From Neoechinorhynchus agilis (taxonomy: Eukaryota > Acanthocephala), in contig CM121343.1 of assembly GCA_051530055.1 (NCBI GenBank), positions 1,922,001-1,986,000 on the forward strand: a stretch of 64,000 nt of DNA, read 5' to 3'. A program made the translations under genes and the position numbers. The notes below the pieces were generated by a model. It made no database searches, had not been told where the DNA came from, and saw only the letters and a program-made list of their open reading frames with translations. Positions 56,358 to 64,000 of the stretch are shown here, piece by piece; position 1 is the first letter of the stretch; each line of letters starts with the position of its first letter.

Positions 56358-57413
56358 ATGGCTGAATCGCGTTTACTCGAGTCGGGTGTCCCAGAAGAGC
56401 GACAACCAATTCAGTAAGTTCCACGTTTTTTATCATCGGATTCTCTCACATTAAACTAATTTAGGGAGAAGAATGGCTTATTTAGTCGAATAATTAGGCC
56501 ACTCTTGGCTGAATTCGTAAGTGGCTCGTTTGCGTATCTACACTAATCGCCATCATCATCATCGTAGAACGGCACATGTTGTTATCTTTTAATCGGGATG
56601 CTCGTTTGGTGTTCAACGAGTGATTATATTGCAACGGCGATCGCATTTGGTATTGGTCTGGCCGCATACCTTGCTTGTTTTGGTCATATTAGGTATGTAG
56701 GGCAGAAAATTTGTTACTAACTTTCCATTCAAAAAATACCCAGTGGTGGACATTTCAATCCAGCAACCACTCTTGCTGTTTTTGTGGCGGGCGAAGTGCA
56801 CTTTGTTCTAGCTGCAATATATGTTGTAACTCAGTTAATCGGTGGAATCGTTGCTGCTGCACTCGTAAAGCTTTTATGGAGAGGACCCTGCGCTCATGAT
56901 GGCAGTGATGTCGCGGATCATCAAACGCGAGAAGTTCTCCAGGACGTTTCTGATGGTCAAGCGCATGAACTTGTCGATGAGGTTAACGATGTGATTAGAC
57001 AATTTCAAATCAAAGATGTGATGGACAACTCATGGTGGTTGCAAGTGATCGCGGAAGCCTTATTGACGATGATCTTTACATTTGTCATTTTGATGACTAC
57101 GAAGGATAGAATGTCAAAAACCGGATTAGCGCCGTTCCTCGTCGGTCTGACTCTAACAGCGTGTATGTTAGCCGGTGGTAAAATCAGTCAAGGACACTTG
57201 AATCCGGCAAGAAGTCTAGGAAGCGCTATCTTATCAGGACAATGGACTCGACATTATATTTACTGGGCAGGTCCAGTATTAGGCGCGTTGATTTCTGGCC
57301 TAATCTACAGGTAATTCTTTGTCTAAGATATACACACAAGTAGTTAAATTTTGTTTTTTAGATTTGTTTTCGCTCATAATCATTATCGCTTTAATAAGCG
57401 ATCGAGGAGATGA
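56358..57413 (+). CDS. aquaporin (MIP family water/solute channel)
   Basis: Five exons: 56358-56413, 56465-56516, 56568-56692, 56744-57310 and 57362-57413. All four introns are exactly 51 nt with GT-AG ends. Total 852 nt, 283 residues. It begins MAESRLLESGVPEERQP; the first membrane helix starts at RPLLAEF. The first NPA loop is SGGHFNPATT, the second GHLNPARSLG. The Arg after the second NPA is the selectivity-filter Arg, and the protein ends NHYRFNKRSRR, a basic cytoplasmic tail. Six membrane helices are visible. The loop between helices 3 and 4 (about 45 residues, Asp/His/Glu-rich, DVADHQTREVLQD...) is longer than usual for aquaporins. The Gly after the second NPA-preceding position is consistent with a classical aquaporin, but water versus glycerol specificity cannot be read safely. 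Confidence 0.93.
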
Positions 57414-58286
57414 GAGGCATTAACAACAGATACATTAGGTCGTGATAGTTAGTTGCGATGTGCCAAGTTTCACATCGCCTTAGAAAAAGGAGCAGAGTAT
57501 GCTTCTGGCATTCTTCACAACACCATGACCCTAACCCGTTTCTTTTTAATATCATCAAGAACATTCTTGCATTAGTTTGAAAGTTGTTGGCGGCGGCGGC
57601 ACTGTGAGTTCATGAGAGAAAGTGAACTCGGTTAAGTCATATGCATTCGTGATTGAGGTGTCAAAGTCCTCGAAGCACGTCCGGGTGTAAAATCACGGTG
57701 AACAAGGCGTCTACGTCTTACACGAGTTTCACAATTTTTCGCCGGTGCAATTGCTACACAAAGCCTTGGTTGGCGGATTTTGGGCGCAACGCTGGACATT
57801 GTGGATCCAGAGTGGAGCCACCACTGTATGGGGAAGTGAAGATGCGCATCGAGGCGTAACGGCCTACGTCGCAGTAGAAGTAGTAGTAGTCGTAGTTTTG
57901 TCGAACACCACCGATTGTAGCTCGCTGTGCATGTGCATTGTTGGCGTTGATGGTGGTGGTAGTGGTTGTAGTAATAGCGGCAGAGCAGCACCACCAGCAG
58001 CACCAATAGAGCAGCAGCGTTCTAGTTAGCACTTGGGGTGGTACACCCCAACGCTCTCTCTCTCGCGAATGGGCGTCCTCAGCTTCCCATTGCTTTGTGT
58101 GCTCTCACACCCCCGTTAAGGAGACGCTTTCAGTGATCTGAAAGGGAGATGGCGCTTGGCAATAAGTACTTACGACGTTCTTTTCCATTAGTAGTCCTTT
58201 TATATGTACACACGAACACAACTCAGCGATGATGAACCTTCTCTGACAACCTTTTCTCAGATTTGGTGCATTCTCACCTTAAAGCA
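57414..58286. promoter_or_regulatory. aquaporin-ROCK intergenic region
   Basis: No supported exon. It includes simple GAC/GTA-type trinucleotide runs (57870-58020), a perfect palindrome TTGGGGTG-GTA-CACCCCAA at 58033-58051, and a CT run with CGCG (58053-58068) that could belong to the ROCK promoter. Confidence 0.4.
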
Positions 58287-61200
58287 ATGCCATCTAACGG
58301 AGACGATGAAATCTCGTTTAAACACACCAGCTCATTCGAACGAATGAAATTTATCGAAAGTCGTCTGAGGGACCCTCAATTTAGTGCTAACATCAACTGT
58401 CTGATGGTTAGAATTTGCCATAAACACTTTTCTTATTCGCGTTTTGTAGGATGCTCTTACTTCAATCGTACATGACCGGTGCACGTGCTCATTGTCTCCA
58501 ATTTACGGTCATCAGCGTCCTCGATTACAACAAATCAATACTCCTGTCGCATGGACCAGCTCATCGTCGAATTCAAAATGCCTCGCAACTACTGGCGCGG
58601 AATGCATTGGAGGAGACTGTTATTATAAAAATAGCCACCAGGAAAAATACTGGCAGAGAGGTGAGTCTTCATGTTATAATCAATCTATAACATCCGTAAG
58701 GTGAACATTTAAAAATCACAGTAAAATAATTTCGATTTCAAATTAGCTTTGCGCAATACATTGCAGTCACTGTCCTTATTAATGCAATAAATTTCTATCT
58801 GCGTATTTATGGTGAAAAAGTTAAAGGATAAGTGTTTTATTCGCAGCGAATAAAACACTTAAACAACCTTGTAAAATTATTGTTTAGAAATCTTCACCCG
58901 CGGTAAACGATTATTTCGATTAAAGATGTTTTGAACCTCTTCGGATTCATCATCAGCTTGTTAGTTAGTATCCGACGAGGTTCGAAACGTCTTTAATCAA
59001 AATAATCATTTACCGCGGGTGTAGACTTCTAAACAATAATTCCAGTCACATTCTCCGGTACCTCACATATCGACATTTTCAACCTTGATAAAGGCACGAG
59101 ATTGTGCTGAAATATCTGATTTAATAAATTCAAGAGTGAATAGTTCAATACTCTACCTCTCACTAATATGAGATAAATATGAAAATTAGCAACGACATTA
59201 ATCTTTTTTATCTACTAAAATAGCATTGTACTCATTACCAGTATTTGGGCTTCCACAACCAACTTCTTACTTTTACAGTTGGGTAAGTGGTAACTCTGCA
59301 ATTAATTTATCGTTCTGAAGTCTTGTTAATCATACATTAATAATGCCTTTTTAGTGAAGGACGCAGTAATACTTCTAAATAACTGCCGGATGAATACTCA
59401 GGATTTTACGTTTATTAATTTTATTGGAAAAGGTGCATTTGGAAAAGTGCACCTTGTCAGACACAAAGAATCTGACCAGCTTTATGCGATGAAGGTGCTT
59501 CGAAAATCTACAATGATAAGGAAGGCGAACAGCGCTCTTTTTTGGGCGGAACGTGAAATCATGGCCTTCGCGAACAGCGAGTGGATTGTAAAGTTACATC
59601 ACGCTTTTCAGGATTTCGATCATCTGTATATGTTAATGGATTTTGTACCGGGTGGTGATCTTGTTACTATAATGTCTAATCACGATCTTACCGAATCCGA
59701 CGTAAAGTTCTACGTTGCCGAAGTCATCATGGCTGTCGAGGCTGTCCATTCCCTCGGATATGTTCATCGAGATATTAAGCCAGACAATATGCTAATCGAT
59801 GTTGATGGACACATTAAATTGGCAGATTTTGGAACCGCTGCTCAGGTCAGCATTCACGATGGCCTCGTGGACTGCATTGTAGCAGTCGGTACTCCCGACT
59901 ATATAAGTCCTGAAATTTTGCATTCCCAATCAACCTCACTACCTTATGGACTTGAAACTGACTGGTGGTCCGTCGGAGTACTGGCATATGAACTGTTAGT
60001 GGGCGAAACGCCGTTTTATGCTGAATCGTTAGTTGGGACGTACAGCAAAATAATGAACCACGAGAAGTATTTAAAATTCCCGGACTCTCTAATTATATCT
60101 GATAATGCCAAGCATCTCGTTAAGTCTTTTCTACAAGATCGATCAACGCGGTTAGGAAAAAACGGAATAAAGGAAATAAAGGGACATGCGTTTTTTCAAG
60201 ATAGTAGTTGGACGTGGGACAACATTAGGAGCACTCAGCCGCCTGTGCTGCCTAAACTTAGCTGCCCTGAGGATACTAGTTATTTTGAGGAATGTGGAGG
60301 AAGCGACGATATTGCACAAGATAGTGAATATTTTTGCTCATGGATGCATTACAGGTCATTGCAGGGTGAATCTTCTTTTGAAAAATAATTCAGCAATGAG
60401 CGGTTCGTTACTTAAAGTACAATCTTTAATTTGTAAGCAAGCCTAAGTTAAAATAATTTCTTAAAAGGTCATTAGGTCCTTCAATTTAATTAATTGCCTT
60501 ATAGTAAAGCCTAGCGCTCTTTGTTTTGCAGGTCGAAAATCACCATTAGATCAAAATACAATTTTTAGCGATATTTTTGAAGGATTCTACTCAAACTTCT
60601 CATCCACTGGTCTTAAATTTTTAGAACAGTTTATCCTTGAATGCAATGAGGAGAAGTTTGCTAAATAATTTTTGTATTGAATATAATTCAGCTTCGCTTT
60701 TTGAGTATTCCATAATATCAATATACTCTTGATGTCCTCCTGGCTAATTAAATCCATGAACAATGTACAGCATAGATGGTGAATGTAGCTTCGAGAAAAA
60801 ATGCGGAGGCAAACGGGATACCGCATTGAACACTCACGGCGATGGAGAGTCCGACCTGTGTCTCTACTGCGCATTTGTGGGTTTCTCGTACTCATGTGAT
60901 CAAACTCCGTTTGCGAATTTGGATGTCGAACCAAATACGGCACTCGATAACGTCGATCATGATAAGACAATTTGCAACGAAGAAGATGATATTGACGACC
61001 GCTTTAATGGATCTACAATAACGGACAAAAGAAATGATTTTGAATATTCATACAGACAAAAGCACAAGAAATATTTTGAAAAGTGTGAATTGTGTGAAGA
61101 GCTAACGAAAGAGATCGATGAATTGAAGCATGTTATAGAAGCGCTTGCTGATTGCGAAAAGAAAGATTTATCTACGGATCCTCTAACGTTGAGCCTCAGT

Positions 61201-63492
61201 GAAGACATAAAAGGAATGTCCCCAGAACGAAAAGAAAGTGCTGCTGTCAAATCAGAAAAACACTTATTGCCAATTTTCGAACCTTTAGTTTCTTGTAATT
61301 CTCTAGATCCTGTCTCGATGCACTTTTCGGTTGCGGCTAATAATAATTCTATTGAAGATGATATGGACACTCTATATCGAAGTCAGATCAAGAGTCTGAC
61401 ATGCGAACTGAATGGAGCTTTGGAGCGAAATAAGAAATTGCAGAGTGAACTAGATGTAAATCGACGTGAAATCGTCTATATGAAGTCGGTCATACGAGCT
61501 CACAGTAAATTAGATGAGCAACGAACAGTTGTAAGCAGTCGTCTACGTGAATCACATAGGCGAGAAGCTTCATTGTTAGCCGATTTAGCGGATGCTCGTA
61601 CTAAGTATGAAGAACTCGCCGATGAGTATGAGCGGATGAATAGACAGCTTAATTCATTGAGTGAAGCTCACAAGAAATCGCTCGCTGAATTTGATGCTCT
61701 TCGCAAGGAAAAATCGCAGCTTGAAGAAAAAGTTGAACATTTGGTACAAGAATGCAATGAGCGTGATATGTCGAATAACAAGGTTCAGAACGAATTATCG
61801 GATTTAAAACGTCGATATGAAGAGCAGCGTTTGATGAAGGCCGAAACTGTTAAAAAATTGGATCAATTACTCCGAAATCCGGAGGAAATTGTGAAGATAA
61901 GCGGCCATGTATTAAATGGCTCCTATTGCAAAGGTGATTCAAACGAGAAAAGGTGGATAGGAGCTTGTGGGCGAGCTGGAAATGCGCTTTTCAAACACGT
62001 TGGTTCCCAACAAGTGAAAAGTATACACCGCGTTTTGCCTTAAATGTCCACTTTATGTTTAGGCATATCAGATCCCAAGTTGAAAGGGTGGAAAATGTAC
62101 TGTTATGTTTGCTATTCGTACAATTTAAGCTCTGGGTGATTCTTATTCTACTTCGATTTCCGGTGTTCATTGTGTATGCAGGACTCTTTTCTAAGTGCAT
62201 TATTAAGCTGAAATTTTGTTTTGATATGATCCCAAGATTCAAAATTTTCCACAAAACTTCACTAGATGGAATAGAGCTTCTGTAAAATATTTCTGCTTTA
62301 TTTGTTGAGAATCTCGAAAATAGGTCGTTCCAGTGAAAGAAGTGATAGTACAAGTAAAGGGCACGTCGAACACACAAGTCCAATCGCAAGTGCAATGAGT
62401 AGCTATATAAAGCAAAATCGAGGGCATAGGTTGGAACAAAAATGTAAACAACTTGAGCAATCCTTGCGGAATGAAAGGTTAGTTTGGAATAAAGAACGCC
62501 AGAATCTTATAAAAGAAGTTGAAAGGCAAAGAACGAATGCTTTATGTTATCAAAGAGAGAACTCAGATTTTGAGGAGAATAGCTTTAGCCACCGAAGTAT
62601 GATGTTTAAACAAAAGAAAAAACCGGCGAATTTAAACCCCAAATGTTCACTATCGCTGACGGTTGGTAGTAGCGCTCAAACGACAGTGAGTTCGGATCCA
62701 TTATCAGTGCTATTGGAAGCGTGGCTGCATTTGCCGTCCAAGCATAATATAAAGCGCAACGGTTGGAAAAAGCAATATTGTGTCCTTTTCAAGCAGAGTG
62801 TCGCGTTCTATTCTAGCGAAAAGGATTTTTTTACGAACGGAACTCCGACCAAGACGATCTACATGAATAACTTAAAGTAGTTTGAGTGAAATTGGGATTG
62901 ATAAACTTCACTCAAATTTGCTATATATCATGTCAGAGCCGTTAAACAATGTGATGTGATTCGCGTGGATTCATCGCTGATACCTCGGATTTTCCAATTG
63001 ATTTACGATACGACCTGCGCACTTACGAAGAGTGAGAGAAGTTATGTTTCATCCGGTTTTGGAGAGGCAAATAAGGATGATCGCCATTCAGTAGTAAGTA
63101 AATACAGCAATCATAATAATGATGAGGATGATTGCGCAGTGAGCATCAATAGTCTCGGAGAAGGAAACTTGGATTGTATAGAATATCGTCATCATTCGTT
63201 CATGACAGTATCTTATAGAATCCCGACAACATGCGATGTATGCGGAAAATCGTGCTTTAATTTCTTTAGTCCGCCGGCAGCTATTGAATGCACTAGATGT
63301 CACCTTAGGAGTCACAAGTGTCACTTATCGGATGAGAAAGCTACGATTGGTTTTTGCGAATTAAAGAACAGTAAGCAGTCAGCGAAGGTACTTTTGGTAT
63401 TATGCAATACGGCAAGTCAACAAAATACATGGATAGCTACTATTAGAGCACAGATAGAAGCAAGAAAACAAGTGCAAGGTGGAATGGCTTGA
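58287..63492 (+). CDS. let-502: Rho-associated kinase (ROCK / LET-502)
   Basis: Exons 58287-58406, 58450-58660, 59355-60354, 60771-61952, 62334-62876 and 62937-63492, all joined in frame; 3,612 nt, 1,203 residues, close to known ROCKs. The 61952/62334 junction is the least certain. Exon 1 (SSFERMKFIESRLRDP) matches the ROCK N-terminal dimerisation region. The kinase is about residues 128-395: GKGAFGKVHLVRH, AMKVL, YVHRDIKPDNM, LADFGTAA and VGTPDYISPEIL are all intact, so it should be active. The AGC tail ends near FVGFSYS. A coiled coil follows (about 550-840), with a Rho-binding-like stretch (YEEQRLMKAETVKKLDQLL). The split PH domain begins EAWLHLPSKHNIKRNGWKKQY, and a C1 zinc domain (TCDVCGKSCFNFF ... 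CTRCHLRSHKCH) is inserted. It phosphorylates myosin regulatory light chain and phosphatase targets downstream of Rho. ROCK, not MRCK or citron, by the ADSLVGTYSKIM-type insert (YAESLVGTYSKIMNH) and PH-C1 order. Confidence 0.92.
58830..58860. repeat. perfect 15-bp-arm palindrome in ROCK intron 2
   Basis: AAGTGTTTTATTCGC, one base A, then its exact reverse complement. Adjacent to the larger foldback. Probably the end of an inserted element. Confidence 0.7.
58876..59042. repeat. foldback element with about 70-bp arms in ROCK intron 2
   Basis: Left ATTATTGTTTAGAAATCTTC ... and right ... AGACTTCTAAACAATAAT are reverse complements with scattered mismatches around a 25-30-bp loop. Near the loop each arm carries a version of CTGATGATGAATCC-N-GAGGTTCGAAAC (left arm on the minus strand with CAAAAC; right arm on the plus strand with GAAAC), a hammerhead-like core. 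It is followed by the CGATAAAGGCACGAGATTGTGC module (59090-59120) shared with the 43 and 54 kb foldbacks. It accounts for the 694-nt length of the intron. Confidence 0.8.
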
Positions 63493-64000
63493 AGATAAAT
63501 TTTGTGTTTTCATATTATTAACCAACTTTATTGCTTAAGGTCTTACATTTAATGTTCAGCAAGTGTGCGCCAAAACTCATGTAACAATTTTAAGGCTATA
63601 AAAAACGTGGATGATTGTAACGTTTAAGCTGTTAATACCGAACCTCGTCGCAATGTACGACGGATAAATCGTAAATAATTAAAGCCAAAGGACTTTTTAA
63701 AATATCTGTTTCAGCTATCTGAAGTATCTTCACTCTTCATGATAAGTTTTATTAACGTTTTTTCAAAACCTGACCAACTGCAAAAACCAAAAACAAACGC
63801 ACACACCCCCAAACATCGTTTGGTCATTATCGATCGGACGCGCAGTGCGTGTCACGATCGCTCACTATATAACATTTCTCCCCTCCTTAATTGAGACCGG
63901 AGGTGTCGCAATCGTTTAACCACTCAGGTCGACGTCGTATTCTCGTACTCCTTCGCAATGGGTCCGTGACATTGAATCCCCTTTCCGTCTCATTCGTTGG
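63493..64000. other. ROCK 3' flank and possible upstream region of a next gene
   Basis: AT-rich 3' flank without a clear AATAAA. From about 63800 composition changes to GC-richer sequence with CTATATAAC (63866-63874), which could be a TATA box for a gene beyond the window. No coding sequence can be supported. Confidence 0.3.

Noticed and set aside
57632-58032. Low-complexity frames on both strands between aquaporin and ROCK
   Set aside because: They are driven by trinucleotide-rich sequence. Six overlapping frames are open here and none has a domain or homologue-like pattern.
59355-60354. Citron kinase or MRCK instead of ROCK
   Set aside because: The C-lobe SLVGTYSKIM segment, the tail near FVGFSYS and the C1-inserted PH at the C-terminus fit ROCK. 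No CNH domain is present.

Overview
The window looks like a compact invertebrate nuclear genome, most likely a nematode or a similar small-intron ecdysozoan. Evidence: spliced metazoan genes (twitchin, TCF/LEF, aquaporin, ROCK); introns clustering at 42-60 nt with a strong mode at 51 nt; ATGs lying just behind AG acceptor-like sites; and many Penelope-like and LINE fossils. Nothing bacterial or organellar is visible. I cannot name the species.

Layout. 0-25.7 kb is accessory, repeat-rich DNA. It holds at least five pieces of Penelope-like elements (GIY-YIG endonuclease plus RT), five or more fragments of a second retroelement family of uncertain class, and two nested LINEs. Small real-looking genes are embedded among them: a 135-residue ubiquitin-like protein with a Cys-rich tail (13.7 kb), a two-exon 103-residue protein of unknown function (15.9-16.3 kb), and two copies of a two-exon, 111-residue membrane protein (11.2-11.6 kb minus; 17.2-17.6 kb plus). 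The two copies sit in the arms of an exact-length 1,139-bp inverted duplication.

25.9-44.9 kb (minus) is one giant muscle gene, a twitchin/UNC-22 orthologue: about 12 N-terminal Ig domains, 15 FN3 domains interspersed with Ig domains, a kinase domain that has lost its catalytic residues, and 5 C-terminal Ig domains. Its 5' end faces the 3' end of a TCF/LEF (POP-1/Pangolin) gene on the same strand (46.75-48.49 kb), which has a beta-catenin-binding N-terminus, an HMG box and a C-clamp.

48.5-56.4 kb is the intergenic space between TCF (minus) and an aquaporin gene (plus). Two unrelated satellites fill much of it: about 20 copies of a ~150-bp unit, and about 11 copies of a 111-bp unit arranged partly as 222-bp dimers. 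Foldback elements follow. 56.36-57.41 kb is a complete five-exon aquaporin. 58.29-63.49 kb is a complete six-exon Rho kinase (ROCK/LET-502): kinase, coiled coil, Rho-binding stretch, and PH split by C1. ROCK and twitchin are both cytoskeletal/contractile, but each gene looks independently promoted and nothing indicates an operon.

The strongest candidate for something new is the inverted pair of small membrane-protein genes. Flanks, exon 1 and intron are about 99-100% identical, yet exon 2 carries 15 differences, 14 of them amino-acid changing. That implies diversifying selection or conversion from a third copy.
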